From a bacterium (GTDB taxonomy: Bacteria; Patescibacteriota; Microgenomatia; JAUYPR01), in contig JAUYPR010000023.1 in assembly GCA_030695785.1 (NCBI GenBank), forward strand, positions 1-21,160: a DNA stretch of 21,160 bases, given 5' to 3'. Shown here one piece after another: positions 6,422-15,111 of this stretch; within the stretch, counting starts at the first letter, position 1; each line of letters opens with the position of its first letter. Below the pieces are notes generated by a model. The model searched no databases and was not told the DNA's origin. It was given only the letters and a program-made list of their open reading frames with translations. A program made the position numbers and the translations under genes.

Positions 6422-7806
6422 TTGATGCTCCTTCGTAAAACCAACGCATCACCTTCCTCAAATATCACCGACCAATCTTCCGATTCACGCAACTGACTCA
6501 CCATCTGCCTCATCTCTCCCTCCGACTGCGTCATAAAATTGTACAGTGATTGGCCTGGGTGAAGATCAACGGCAATGTATTCTGCATCACCAACAATCGG
6601 CAAAAGGTACAATTTTTCTCGATGGCTCAAGTGCGGGGCGAGATTATTTTGTGTCGCGACAGCAGCGTCTTTCGGAATCATCGACAATGCCGCTCGAGTA
6701 TCAGCAATCCACCTTTCTTCTTGGTAAAACTGGGGTTTCAGAAGCGATAAAATCGGCAAACGAAATATCACTATCTCGCAGATAGTGAGAACAATCAAGA
6801 TTCCCGCACACCAACCAAACCATTTCCTTGGAATTCGTTGAAGACCATAGACTGTACTGATGCCAAGCAATACGCCCATCGGCAACGAATAATGCAACCC
6901 AATCCCCCACCGGAACGGCCGCTCAAGATCGTAAAACCGATGGCCGAATTGCTCCAAAATAGGCAGCAGCCAGACCGGCGACAGAAGCGCAAACGGCCCA
7001 AACGGCCAGATGGTTGACCAGATCGTTGACAGTTTTTCAGTCGGAAGAAAAAGATGTTGAAACGCCAGCCATGGTTTGGTGATAAGCGTGATGATGACAT
7101 CGGTAGGCCCGCGCCCAAGTTCACCAAACCCGAACTCAATGGTATTTTGTCCAGCGGGAGATGACTGATTCATCACCCAGTATGCGATGAGGAATCCGAA
7201 AATTCCAGCAAGAATCGTCCCGCTTCCTTGAAAGAGCCGTCGTTGGAGTAAGAAAACAATGCCGACGGCAATCATCAAAAACCCGACCCATTCTTTCAAG
7301 AGTAACAACAACATCACCATCACCCAATATCCGATCATGCGTTTTTTATGCGCAAACAAAACAGCCGCCGCAAGAAATAAAGGGATAAATGCGTCGGTAT
7401 GGAAATCGGAAAATGCCGTGTATTGCGTCGCAAAATAAAAAACATACGATATTGCGACAGATGCAGCAAGCAGTTCATGTTTGAGGATAGAACGACCAAG
7501 CAAAAACAATGGGTATGCCGCTGCCACGAGTACGACCGATTGCACAATGAGAAGGGCCCGAACATCATTCCATAACCAAAATATCGGCGCGAGAAGAATG
7601 AAAAATGGCTGAAAATGAATGGCGAATGCAGGCCGGTTGTCAAGCATGCTTGAAACTGCTGGCAATCCTTGGCTATATTTCCAAATAAGTTGATCGTACA
7701 CGCCGAGATCGAAGGCAAACGTTTGAAAATGGGTATGATTGGCAAGCGCAACCCATGTATAGAAGAAAGAAACCACTACAAGCATCGCAATATATACCTT
7801 GTGCAT
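6418..7806 (-). CDS. DUF2079-like polytopic membrane protein
   Basis: The 462-residue protein has an N-terminal signal-anchor (about 4-22), then the motif FDLGVYDQLIW (32-42) and about ten further hydrophobic segments. It ends in a soluble tail of about 95 residues. FDLGxxDQ followed by an HFQPF stretch and SDFHTDAF (133-140) is characteristic of DUF2079 proteins. These have no firm biochemical function but share the layout of GT-C glycosyltransferases, with acidic residues in the first outer loop and His/Asp in the next. A role as a polyprenyl-phosphate-sugar-dependent glycosyltransferase is inferred from that and from its neighbours. ATG 7804-7806 lies 5 bases after the stop of the upstream GT-C gene, and its own end overlaps the methyltransferase start by 4 bases. 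Confidence 0.85.
   Translation of the reverse strand: MHKVYIAMLVVVSFFYTWVALANHTHFQTFAFDLGVYDQLIWKYSQGLPAVSSMLDNRPAFAIHFQPFFILLAPIFWLWNDVRALLIVQSVVLVAAAYPLFLLGRSILKHELLAASVAISYVFYFATQYTAFSDFHTDAFIPLFLAAAVLFAHKKRMIGYWVMVMLLLLLKEWVGFLMIAVGIVFLLQRRLFQGSGTILAGIFGFLIAYWVMNQSSPAGQNTIEFGFGELGRGPTDVIITLITKPWLAFQHLFLPTEKLSTIWSTIWPFGPFALLSPVWLLPILEQFGHRFYDLERPFRWGIGLHYSLPMGVLLGISTVYGLQRIPRKWFGWCAGILIVLTICEIVIFRLPILSLLKPQFYQEERWIADTRAALSMIPKDAAVATQNNLAPHLSHREKLYLLPIVGDAEYIAVDLHPGQSLYNFMTQSEGEMRQMVSQLRESEDWSVIFEEGDALVLRRSIK
6428..6433 (-). promoter_or_regulatory. Shine-Dalgarno site for the GTG-started methyltransferase at 6421
   Basis: AAGGAG on the minus strand, 6 bases before GTG 6421, within the last codons of the DUF2079 gene; it makes the GTG start convincing. 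Confidence 0.8.
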
Positions 7807-7811
7807 AGATC

Positions 7812-9236
7812 TTATTTGGACACCCCTCGGACGTACGTCGTAAATTCTCCAATACCGCGGAATTGCTTGGTTATCGTTTTACTGAAACCAAGGATGTGTA
7901 ATTCCGACTGCAGACGTCGGACAGGATCGCTGATGTCTTGAAGATAATTGGAGACAAGAATCTCATCATTATCTCCAATGATAAACCGTAGACGTTCCGG
8001 GAAATCTCCGCCATTGATTTGGACTAAACCTTTTGCGTTGTCTTTTGTGGAATAGAACGTGTATGGATCGGGTGGTTGGGGCGTCGCAAACAACACGAAT
8101 ACATCTTTATTATCAAGATATACGGCCGCACTCCGCCAATCTTCCCGCCAGAAATTTTGATTGGTGAGATAAACCACACTGGCTGTCGCACATATCGCCA
8201 CAAAGAATGCGCCGATCATCCACCGGAGTCGTCCTTCGACCTGTAACAGCCCAAAACTCATCAAAAGAACAAACGCGGGAAGTACAAAAAGGAATCGGAA
8301 GTACGAAAAGACAGGGATGAAAAAAGAAATCCCAAACGAGATAACGATCGGCACCAAAAACCACAACCAAAAAAAACTTGTTGTCTTTTGTCTCCGCAAT
8401 ACGGTTAATCCAAGAACAACGAGAAAAGGAATCACAAGTCCACCAACCATCAACCGTTCAATGTTCGAATCTGGAATTGGCAGTCGGCCAAGGATAAATT
8501 TCATCAATAATAATGGCAGACTCGTCCACGATACTCCTCCAACCACTTCTCCCCAAGCTGGCACAGCGTGCGCAATGCTTTGACCAACTGCGAATTGCTT
8601 CCAAAAAAAAGGCGCCCAGGCGACGATGCATGCGAAAAGGACTGCTTGTGTCACAACAAACGGTTTTATCCAATTTCGAGAAGGCTTCGTGAACCATATC
8701 CATGCCCATTGCACGAGCAGCAAAAACCATGGGAGGTAATCCGCGCCAAGTGCAATCATCATTCCAACGGTATATCCAAGCCAAAGCATGAATCGAGGTG
8801 CGGCCAAATTTCGCCAAAAACACCACATCGCCAACGTTGCACCAAACGCAGCCATCATGTACATACGTGCCTCCTGGCTATAATACATATCCAAACCATT
8901 CACTGCAAGAAAAAGCGCGGCAATCGTGCCAACCGGACGCCGGATACTGTTTCCAAAATGGAAGATTATCGCAATGATTCCAAGAGAAAAAAACACCGAC
9001 GGGAGTCGAACCGACCACTCTATCAAAGGAAAAAGCTTTGTCCACATCCATAAGATGACGTGATACAAAGGCGGATGAAAGTCGCCTAAACTATACGACG
9101 TCACCAGATCAACCAATCCGCGCGTTGAGACCGCGAGCACCTCTGTCCCTTCATCCAGCCAGAAACTTTGGTGAAGACCGCCGAGGCGTAAGACCAGTGC
9201 AACAAGAAGAATCAAAGGAAGCGTGAATTTTTTCAT
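7812..9236 (-). CDS. GT39/ArnT-like GT-C membrane glycosyltransferase
   Basis: The protein has 474 residues and about 11-12 membrane segments. The first outer loop has FWLDEGTEV (26-33), and GDFHPPLYHV (51-60) follows. YYSQEARMYMM (118-128) is the very common signature of PMT_2/ArnT-type proteins (PF13231). Such enzymes use polyprenyl-phosphate sugars and act on the outer side of the cytoplasmic membrane; the DE pair in the first loop is the expected catalytic or metal site. The soluble C-terminal region (about 375-474) is short compared with oligosaccharyltransferases. Its ATG directly follows the TAA of the upstream GT2 gene with no gap, so translation is probably coupled. The acceptor, protein or glycan lipid, cannot be decided. 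Confidence 0.9.
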   Translation of the reverse strand: MKKFTLPLILLVALVLRLGGLHQSFWLDEGTEVLAVSTRGLVDLVTSYSLGDFHPPLYHVILWMWTKLFPLIEWSVRLPSVFFSLGIIAIIFHFGNSIRRPVGTIAALFLAVNGLDMYYSQEARMYMMAAFGATLAMWCFWRNLAAPRFMLWLGYTVGMMIALGADYLPWFLLLVQWAWIWFTKPSRNWIKPFVVTQAVLFACIVAWAPFFWKQFAVGQSIAHAVPAWGEVVGGVSWTSLPLLLMKFILGRLPIPDSNIERLMVGGLVIPFLVVLGLTVLRRQKTTSFFWLWFLVPIVISFGISFFIPVFSYFRFLFVLPAFVLLMSFGLLQVEGRLRWMIGAFFVAICATASVVYLTNQNFWREDWRSAAVYLDNKDVFVLFATPQPPDPYTFYSTKDNAKGLVQINGGDFPERLRFIIGDNDEILVSNYLQDISDPVRRLQSELHILGFSKTITKQFRGIGEFTTYVRGVSK

Positions 9237-10076
9237 TTACTTTGCCGTTTCTCTCCACACAAAAGATTCGACGACCGAGATAAAGATGCCAGCATCGTAC
9301 ACAATTTTGAACACGAAAAACCAAGGCTCACGAAAACGAAACGCTTTCATAACCCCTATTGCGAGAGAGGTCGGAAAACTGAAACGAACGAGCGATTTGA
9401 TGCTTCTCCTCAAAAATTCACCACGCCCAATCCATCGAGCCGCAGCCCAAACTTCGGAAAGTGTATCCGGGTTGGTATGGTAAACCGTGGCATCCAAAAC
9501 CGCAGTTGACCTTTTCCCAAGTTTCCGACTCAATGACCAGTCATCGGTATATCCACAATCTTCGTCAAAACCCCCAACGGATTCAAATGCCGAGCGAAGG
9601 ATTGCTCGGAAAACCATTGCTTCGTTGGGAAAGTCTTTTGGGATTCTGTATTTCGGCGGCCACCCTTCATTCCAATTCCAACAGCGTGCCCACACATTGT
9701 CCCAATTTGAGACGCGTTCATCTTTGGTAAACGTGCCGATTGTTTCCTTTGCCTCGATTGGTTTGATAAGCTTCTCAAGAAAATCCGGCGCAAACGTCAT
9801 GTCGGCATCCACAAAAACAAGAATGTCTCCTTTTGCGTGTTTTGCGCCCAGATTTCTTGCGGCTCCCGGTCCTTTATGCTGCTGCTCAAGAATAATGAAA
9901 TTTTGAGTTTTTAGTTGTAACTTTGAGCTTTGAACTTTGAGTTTTGAGCTATCCTCCGATCCATCATCCACCACAATTATTTCTGCCGGCTTTCGAGTTT
10001 GACGATTCAGCGACATCAGTGCATCTTCAATGGTCTCCTCTTCGTTGTAGACAGGAATAATGACAGAGACAGTCAT
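9237..10076 (-). CDS. GT2-family glycosyltransferase carrying a low-complexity repeat
   Basis: The protein has 279 residues; ATG 10074-10076 overlaps the upstream TGA (ATGA). It is a GT-A fold: VSVIIPVYNEEETI at the N-terminus, IIVVDDGSEDS (33-43) for nucleotide binding, PGAARNLGAKHAKGD, then VFVDADM (87-93) with the DxD metal site. A long segment around VGGFDEDCGYTDDWSLSRKL contains the acceptor-side acidic residues. A hydrophobic stretch at about 245-272 (FFVFKIVYDAGIFISVVESF) may touch or cross the membrane. Residues 43-59, where the family normally has an ordinary helix, are encoded by a repeat (SKLKVQSSKLQLKTQ). The distance from DDGS to the next strand stays normal for GT2, so the fold is probably intact. 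Donor and acceptor are unknown. Confidence 0.9.
   Translation of the reverse strand: MTVSVIIPVYNEEETIEDALMSLNRQTRKPAEIIVVDDGSEDSSKLKVQSSKLQLKTQNFIILEQQHKGPGAARNLGAKHAKGDILVFVDADMTFAPDFLEKLIKPIEAKETIGTFTKDERVSNWDNVWARCWNWNEGWPPKYRIPKDFPNEAMVFRAILRSAFESVGGFDEDCGYTDDWSLSRKLGKRSTAVLDATVYHTNPDTLSEVWAAARWIGRGEFLRRSIKSLVRFSFPTSLAIGVMKAFRFREPWFFVFKIVYDAGIFISVVESFVWRETAK
9899..9950. repeat. Degenerate tandem repeat of a TTTGAG/TTTGAA-type unit inside a GT2 gene
   Basis: The plus strand reads as imperfect copies of (C/T)TTTGAG or (C/T)TTTGAA, about 7-10 bases each, for example CTTTGAGCTTTGAACTTTGA. On the coding strand this gives SSKLKVQSSKLQLKTQN. From general knowledge, repeats encoding KVQSSKFKVQSSK-like strings are scattered through many Patescibacteria genomes; I cannot check copies elsewhere in this genome. 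It stays in frame within the glycosyltransferase. Confidence 0.7.
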
Positions 10077-11170
10077 AATCGCTCGTTTCTACACCGTGAA
10101 AAGAGCTTGAGGTAAGAATCTGCAATTGCGTCCCACGAGAATCGTTGTGCCTGGAGGCGTGGTCTCTCCCCGTATGCTGTATGTAGAGTTTCTTCAAGCG
10201 CGGCTGCATATCGTTTGGGTTCCCCAACGGCCGCAAACGTCCCTGCATCCCCAACCACCCACCGCCGGTTCTCATCATCCGGAACAACAACTGGAAGATT
10301 GCACGCCATTGCTTCAACCATAGAAATTCCGAATGCTTCCGAAGGTTTTGACGGCAGTGAGAGAATATCCGCAGCGCGGTAAACAGATGGCATTGCCGCA
10401 TGGTCAATCAAAATCCGCTGATACCGGTTCGGACCTAATAATGCAGAACCCAGAAAGTCAATGCGTTCCTCTTCTCCCTTCACACCCTGCCCACAAATGA
10501 CCACGCTTCCATTTGAAAGTTCAGAGGCCGCATACAGCAAACGGTCAATTCGTTTATATGGATCGAGCGCGGCAACACAGAGAATGACTGGAGGCTTAAC
10601 CTTCAAACGATATTTCTCCCCTGTAGGGAGAAAGCGGTCAAGATCAACACCGTTCGGAATGCGTTCAACCAAAATATCAGGCCGAATTCGTTTTGCCCAT
10701 CGTTCCGCAACCGGGGTCAGGGCAACAAACGCATCCGGATCTTGCTGCAGGTTCCACCAGTCATCATACCCAACTCCAGCCTGGCCTGAAACGACAATGA
10801 GAGCATGCATGCTTCGACCCAAATCCCGCACCCACCGCGTCTGCCATCCCCCATTCAATGGAATAATGACATCTGGCCGTTCTTGCTTGATACGAGACAA
10901 ACACGCATGAGTAAATCTTCTGACACGCCGGCTATATGCGTCTGCATAGAAAAAATGCAGCATTTTTTTAACCAAGGAACCTTCAACATTCGGCTCAACT
11001 GAACCGTGCGTCAAAACCTCAATAACCCGGTATGGTTTCTTTTCTTTTTTTCCTTGAAAAACAACCACATCATGTTTCTCTCGAACAAACCGAGAGCCGA
11101 GTTCATCCACAACGGTTTCAACGCCCCGGTGAACAAGTCCGCTCGTCAGGTTCAGCATGACAATCTTCAT
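10073..11170 (-). CDS. GT4-family (GT-B fold) glycosyltransferase
   Basis: The protein has 365 residues, with ATG at 11168-11170 overlapping the upstream TGA by 4 bases. The N-terminal domain opens with MKIVMLNLTSGLVHRGVETV, and the RGVE loop is the usual acceptor-side glycine loop. IPNGVDLDRF (171-180) precedes the second Rossmann domain, followed by VAALDPYKRIDRLL, IDHAAMPSVYRAADIL and the paired-glutamate motif SEAFGISMVEAM (278 and 286). The motif has EAFG rather than the EGFG of the two GT4 enzymes nearer the left end, and overall it looks like a different GT4 branch. It probably extends a lipid-linked glycan in the cytoplasm. Its end overlaps the GT2 gene downstream by 4 bases, so the two may act in succession. 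Confidence 0.92.
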   Translation of the reverse strand: MKIVMLNLTSGLVHRGVETVVDELGSRFVREKHDVVVFQGKKEKKPYRVIEVLTHGSVEPNVEGSLVKKMLHFFYADAYSRRVRRFTHACLSRIKQERPDVIIPLNGGWQTRWVRDLGRSMHALIVVSGQAGVGYDDWWNLQQDPDAFVALTPVAERWAKRIRPDILVERIPNGVDLDRFLPTGEKYRLKVKPPVILCVAALDPYKRIDRLLYAASELSNGSVVICGQGVKGEEERIDFLGSALLGPNRYQRILIDHAAMPSVYRAADILSLPSKPSEAFGISMVEAMACNLPVVVPDDENRRWVVGDAGTFAAVGEPKRYAAALEETLHTAYGERPRLQAQRFSWDAIADSYLKLFSRCRNERL

Positions 11171-12042
11171 ATTTTTCTTGCAATCACGATCATGTGGTCA
11201 AAGAAATTTATATACAATGGCAATCGTCCCAACCACATATCCCTCACTCGATGATACAACGATTCCGCGAGTTTGCTCCCTCGAATCGACCGGGCAAGAT
11301 GGAGTGCATATCGAAGAGGAATCCATTTTCCTGAGTAGCGGATCGCTTCAACGCGAAAGCCCTCTTTTTCTAAAAGCATGGTCATGTTGGCGGCTGAGAA
11401 AAATGAGAGGTGTTGGGGCGGAATATAAAAATGCCAGTCGCGGCCGAACATCTTCGCCCATAGACTTTGCGTGTCATTCGTCTCAATCACTAAAATTCCG
11501 TCACGATTGAGCAGTTTTCTTGCACGACGAACACTGCTTGCCGGATCATCAAAGTGTTCGAACACATCCAGCATGGTGATCGCGTCAAACGATGCGGGAG
11601 GGAAAATAACCTCATCAAATCGTCCGTGATTGACGTTACCTCCAAAGATCTCTTTGGCTTCTCTTATTGCATGGGCAGAAACATCAATCCCAAAAACATC
11701 GAATCCATGTTTTTTGGCAACCTGCATAAAAAATCCGTATGCACACCCAACATCCAGCAATGTTCTTCCACGAGTGAAGTGGAGCAGAAGACGCACAACG
11801 CTATCGAAATTCTTTTTGAAGACTGAAAAGTCTCCTGCATAATTCGAATATGCGTACCGTTCTTTCTCGCCGGTAAAATATCCCTTTGTATAATACCGGT
11901 CTGTCAGCTTCGTGTATGACTCGTGCATCACCGCGCGCTCAAAACCGCACGACGAACACCGCTCAATCGGATACCCATTCTTTATAAAGCGAGGGATAAA
12001 CTTCTTCGCCCTACAGACCGGACATGCGTTTTTTGTTTCCAT
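11167..12042 (-). CDS. Zinc-ribbon class I SAM-dependent methyltransferase
   Basis: Starting at ATG 12040-12042 the protein has 291 residues; an in-frame ATG at 12060 would add MGHSFF. I prefer the shorter form because the zinc ribbon begins right after it; neither has a Shine-Dalgarno site. The N-terminus has CPVC (7-10) and CSSC (29-32), a four-cysteine zinc-binding knuckle. Then come YYTKGYFTGEKERYAYSNY, motif I LLDVGCAYGFF (95-105), FGIDVS, and MLDVFEHFDDP. This build (zinc ribbon plus Methyltransf_23) is common beside glycan and natural-product sugar genes. Near the end NFFDHMIVIARK resembles other members of the family. The 5' end overlaps the YfhO-like gene by 32 bases and the 3' end overlaps the GT4 gene by 4 bases. 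Confidence 0.88.
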   Translation of the reverse strand: METKNACPVCRAKKFIPRFIKNGYPIERCSSCGFERAVMHESYTKLTDRYYTKGYFTGEKERYAYSNYAGDFSVFKKNFDSVVRLLLHFTRGRTLLDVGCAYGFFMQVAKKHGFDVFGIDVSAHAIREAKEIFGGNVNHGRFDEVIFPPASFDAITMLDVFEHFDDPASSVRRARKLLNRDGILVIETNDTQSLWAKMFGRDWHFYIPPQHLSFFSAANMTMLLEKEGFRVEAIRYSGKWIPLRYALHLARSIRGSKLAESLYHRVRDMWLGRLPLYINFFDHMIVIARKI

Positions 12043-13723
12043 AAAAAAAGAATGCCCCATGCATTATGAGGCTAATGATCGAAATGACTCCTCCTATCAT
12101 AAACCATCGCCGCACATCTGTCTCTGACGGCAAAAGGTGGGCGAGTGTTTGTTCTTTGGTAAATCGAGTATTGATATAGACAAAAACATCGTCGGATACA
12201 ACTTGAAGGTCAAGACTCCGGTCGATCAACTCGTACGGAGACAAAACAACGCTCACCCCAAGAGCTGAGAGTTTTTCAGCATCTGGTTGAGGCTTTTGGT
12301 CATACACTTGATACGGTGGGTGGATGACGGAAAATCCGTCAAATGAGTACCCACCGGCTTCCTGCATCGCGTTGACGATCGATTTCATCTGAATCGGATA
12401 ATTGCCATCGAGCAATCTTAGCCTCGCGCGGCTTGCGTCAAACTGCGATAAACAGTGAGTGGTGCAATATATTCGCCCTCCTTTTTCGTTGACGATCGAT
12501 GTGACTGAAGTTATGAGGCCAATTTCTTGTTTTAGGGTGGACGGCTCGCTTTGGAATATCCACCACCAACCGATGAGCAAAAATTCGGCCAAGATAAAAA
12601 TAATACTCAATTTCTTCAGAATCTCTGACCGAAGTGAATCAGTTCCTAATGCAACGAGAGGAGTCAAAAAAACCAGCGCCACGATTACTCCTCTTGTACT
12701 CACACGGAGATATGAAAGCCCGGGCAGGATAGAGACGAAGACCGGGAAAACAGGGGTTCGGGTCCCCGCGAAAAATAGGAGAACCATTGATCCAACGACA
12801 AGAGAGAAGATTTTCCACCATCTGCTGACATGCAGCCATCCGATGAATGCCAAAACCATCACTGTCCATCCGACAAACAACATGCTTTCACTTGCAGTGG
12901 CCAATATTTCATCTTTGACTGGGAACACAAGATGCGCCGCAAATCGGCTGAAACTCCATACCGGAATAGCAATATCCTCAAGTGTTAAAAGATCCCTCGT
13001 GGTTAAATGCCCAAAAACAGCCTGTGGCAAAAGCATCACCGCAATGAGCGAAAGATGAAGAAATCCAAAACCGATCAACCAAGTAATGCCTAACCAACTG
13101 CGCAGTTTCAAAAAAAGAACGACACTGTAGATAATCATGCCAATCAGTGTGTAATACCAAATCGTTGCATACAGGAAATAAAGAAAAGAAAGCGTGAGAC
13201 TCCATAGCAAGAAAAAATGGATTTTTTGTGTTGAGAACGCACGCTCAAGAAAGAAAAGAGACCAGGGCACAAGCGCCATCGCCTCCACCATGTTGAGGTG
13301 CCCTGAAGCAATATGGCTGACCATGATAGGAGAAAGGGCGACAATTATTCCGCCGACAAAAGATGCGAATGGCGATCGTCGGAAACTGGTGGCTAGCCAC
13401 ATAAACGTCCCCACGCCAACAATCCAAAGGTGCATGGCAAATAAAAGAATTGATGCAACCCCAAATGGAAGTACCAGTAGAATCCAGTTTGGGGCATAGT
13501 ACATGAGCGGTTGGGGGTCAATCACAAACGGATACCGGCCAAGGATATCCTCGCGCCATATTGGAAACGTTTTGTCCTCGAACAAAGAATGTTTCCAAAA
13601 CTGGACAATCGGGTAAAAGTTTTCGTCAAGATCATTTTGCCGATGAAGGAAAACATCTTGGTTCAAGAAAATCGGGACGAAGAACAAGACGACGAAAACA
13701 GCAAGGAGAAAAATATATTTCAT
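12011..13723 (-). CDS. YfhO-like / GT-C-type large membrane protein
   Basis: The 570-residue protein has an N-terminal membrane segment (3-20), then an outer loop with DLDENFYPIVQFWK (31-44) and PIWREDILGRYPFVIDPQP. About ten more hydrophobic segments follow, then a soluble stretch (about 410-535) and a last membrane segment near 540-560. The loop pattern with D-x-D-E and the later SGHLNMVEAMALVPW resemble YfhO-family proteins (PF09586), some of which are needed for teichoic-acid or exopolysaccharide glycosylation in Firmicutes. The specific reaction here is unknown; membrane glycosyltransferase is the best guess. The ATG overlaps the upstream stop as ATGA, and the 3' end runs 32 bases into the zinc-ribbon methyltransferase gene. 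Confidence 0.85.
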   Translation of the reverse strand: MKYIFLLAVFVVLFFVPIFLNQDVFLHRQNDLDENFYPIVQFWKHSLFEDKTFPIWREDILGRYPFVIDPQPLMYYAPNWILLVLPFGVASILLFAMHLWIVGVGTFMWLATSFRRSPFASFVGGIIVALSPIMVSHIASGHLNMVEAMALVPWSLFFLERAFSTQKIHFFLLWSLTLSFLYFLYATIWYYTLIGMIIYSVVLFLKLRSWLGITWLIGFGFLHLSLIAVMLLPQAVFGHLTTRDLLTLEDIAIPVWSFSRFAAHLVFPVKDEILATASESMLFVGWTVMVLAFIGWLHVSRWWKIFSLVVGSMVLLFFAGTRTPVFPVFVSILPGLSYLRVSTRGVIVALVFLTPLVALGTDSLRSEILKKLSIIFILAEFLLIGWWWIFQSEPSTLKQEIGLITSVTSIVNEKGGRIYCTTHCLSQFDASRARLRLLDGNYPIQMKSIVNAMQEAGGYSFDGFSVIHPPYQVYDQKPQPDAEKLSALGVSVVLSPYELIDRSLDLQVVSDDVFVYINTRFTKEQTLAHLLPSETDVRRWFMIGGVISIISLIMHGAFFFYGNKKRMSGL

Positions 13724-15111
13724 CGTCGCAACAGTATTCTCCCTTCAATTTCTTTTACCTCTTGATATTCCCGTTCGATAAACTGTTTGACTGACGCTGG
13801 ACGGTAACGGTACTCTGCACGTTCACTCTGCGGGTTATCGATAAGGACAAACGCAGGGGGATTCGAGCGAAGTTCTTCCAAAAGCCGTTGTTCAATCATA
13901 CCGCCCCGAACCTCATAGTACCAAGGAAACCAGTCTGCCCATGGTTTCGGTGGAACAATACCTAAAACAGGATAGAGGAGTTGATCTCCGGTCAGAATGA
14001 ATACATCCTTCTTTCCAATTTCACGACGGACCGAGGAAGCCAAACGCTCAAGATCTTGTCCAAAAAACCGCGGCTCATGGCCCCACGTCTGGATGTAAAA
14101 CGGAATGGTGATCATAACCGCAATGAAAAACCCGATGCATGCAACCATCGGACGTTGTATAAAAAAACGGGCAATGAGGATAGTCGATACTGCGAGAAAT
14201 GGTTGGAGGTGAAAAAACGACCATCGCGGGAAAACTGGAAGCAGGGTCAGAAAAAGAACACTCCCCCAAAACCATCGGTCTTTTTTTTCTTTTAAAAGTC
14301 CAAGAAACGTCAATATGAGGATTGGAAGAAACAGAATAACTTCTCGGAACGAGGGAAGCAGCATAAAACTGCTCACGGCCCTTTCGTCGATCAGAGGAAA
14401 CCAAATCGACCAATACAAAATATCCAGAAGATTTCCTTGCATCGAAAACCATCCAAACAATCCCAGGAGACCCAACGCGAGCGGAGAGAGAAACCAAACA
14501 ACGCTGCGGCGATCTTGCAACCACGTCGAAATGAGAAGCGGCAGAACGACAAGAGCGGCAGATTGCTTGATGAGGATTGCGAACAACAATGATATTGACG
14601 TGCACAAGAGAAAACGACGCCTCCTTTTTTCTCTCCAATGCTGGAAAAAGTAGAGAGCTGTGAGCAGAAAAGGGACAGTCGCGAGGTCAAACCAAAGGCC
14701 GTTGCCTTCAAAAAACGACTGCCAGAGAATAAACCACGCAAGGCCAAGATATGCGGCCGACCAACCATAAAGCCGCCGAAGAAAAATGAACAAGATGACA
14801 TCGATGAGAAGGATGACCAGCGACGTCAAAGATTGAATTGTTGTCGGAAGAAAACCAAAGACAGATCCTGTTGCCTGAAGGATCCAAATCAGGCCGGGAA
14901 AATAGGGGTGGATAATGTCGGTGTAATGGCTGTATCCCTGGCTTGCGAGCCAGGGATAGAACATCATCTCCGGCCACACAGTGAATTGAATCCGCGTGAG
15001 GACAAAAAGGTGGGTGATGAGAAGAAAAACGACAAGGCCGAGTTTACATTGGGTGCGTAACCAGAAAGGCACGAACTTTTTCCAAGGCTGCATGGCGGTG
15101 TGAAATTGCAT
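13720..15111 (-). CDS. GT-C family membrane glycosyltransferase
   Basis: From ATG 15109-15111 the protein has 463 residues. GAGG at 15118-15121, six bases upstream, favours this start over the ATGs at 15123 and 15093. The N-terminal 20 residues are basic and soluble, then the first membrane segment (about 24-41) leads to a loop with VWPEMMFYPWLASQGYSHYT (45-64) and DIIHPYFPG. A glutamate and an Asp/His-Pro pair in this loop are typical of GT-C enzymes that use polyprenyl-phosphate sugars. About ten further membrane segments and a soluble tail of about 100 residues follow. The first 68 bases lie inside the RdgB gene in another frame, the longest same-strand overlap in the window. The end overlaps the YfhO-like gene by 4 bases. 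Confidence 0.87.
   Translation of the reverse strand: MQFHTAMQPWKKFVPFWLRTQCKLGLVVFLLITHLFVLTRIQFTVWPEMMFYPWLASQGYSHYTDIIHPYFPGLIWILQATGSVFGFLPTTIQSLTSLVILLIDVILFIFLRRLYGWSAAYLGLAWFILWQSFFEGNGLWFDLATVPFLLTALYFFQHWREKRRRRFLLCTSISLLFAILIKQSAALVVLPLLISTWLQDRRSVVWFLSPLALGLLGLFGWFSMQGNLLDILYWSIWFPLIDERAVSSFMLLPSFREVILFLPILILTFLGLLKEKKDRWFWGSVLFLTLLPVFPRWSFFHLQPFLAVSTILIARFFIQRPMVACIGFFIAVMITIPFYIQTWGHEPRFFGQDLERLASSVRREIGKKDVFILTGDQLLYPVLGIVPPKPWADWFPWYYEVRGGMIEQRLLEELRSNPPAFVLIDNPQSERAEYRYRPASVKQFIEREYQEVKEIEGRILLRR

Noticed and set aside
6538..6545. TGTACAAT on the minus strand as an internal promoter
   Set aside because: Codes for Leu-Tyr-Asn in the DUF2079 tail; the in-frame ATG after it is an internal methionine of the same gene, and the next gene starts over 100 bases away with a strong Shine-Dalgarno site.
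8568..9053. 161-residue plus-strand open frame
   Set aside because: Antisense to the GT-C gene with its conserved DFHPPLYH and QEARMY motifs; composition rich in His, Cys and Arg is typical of a shadow frame.
9899..9950. CRISPR array or transposon end
   Set aside because: Units are 7-10 bases without spacers, and there are no terminal inverted repeats or transposase nearby; it is a simple low-complexity repeat.
12459..13058. 199-residue plus-strand open frame
   Set aside because: Antisense to the YfhO-like gene; rich in Thr, Arg and Ser with no domain pattern, as expected for a shadow of a hydrophobic coding strand.
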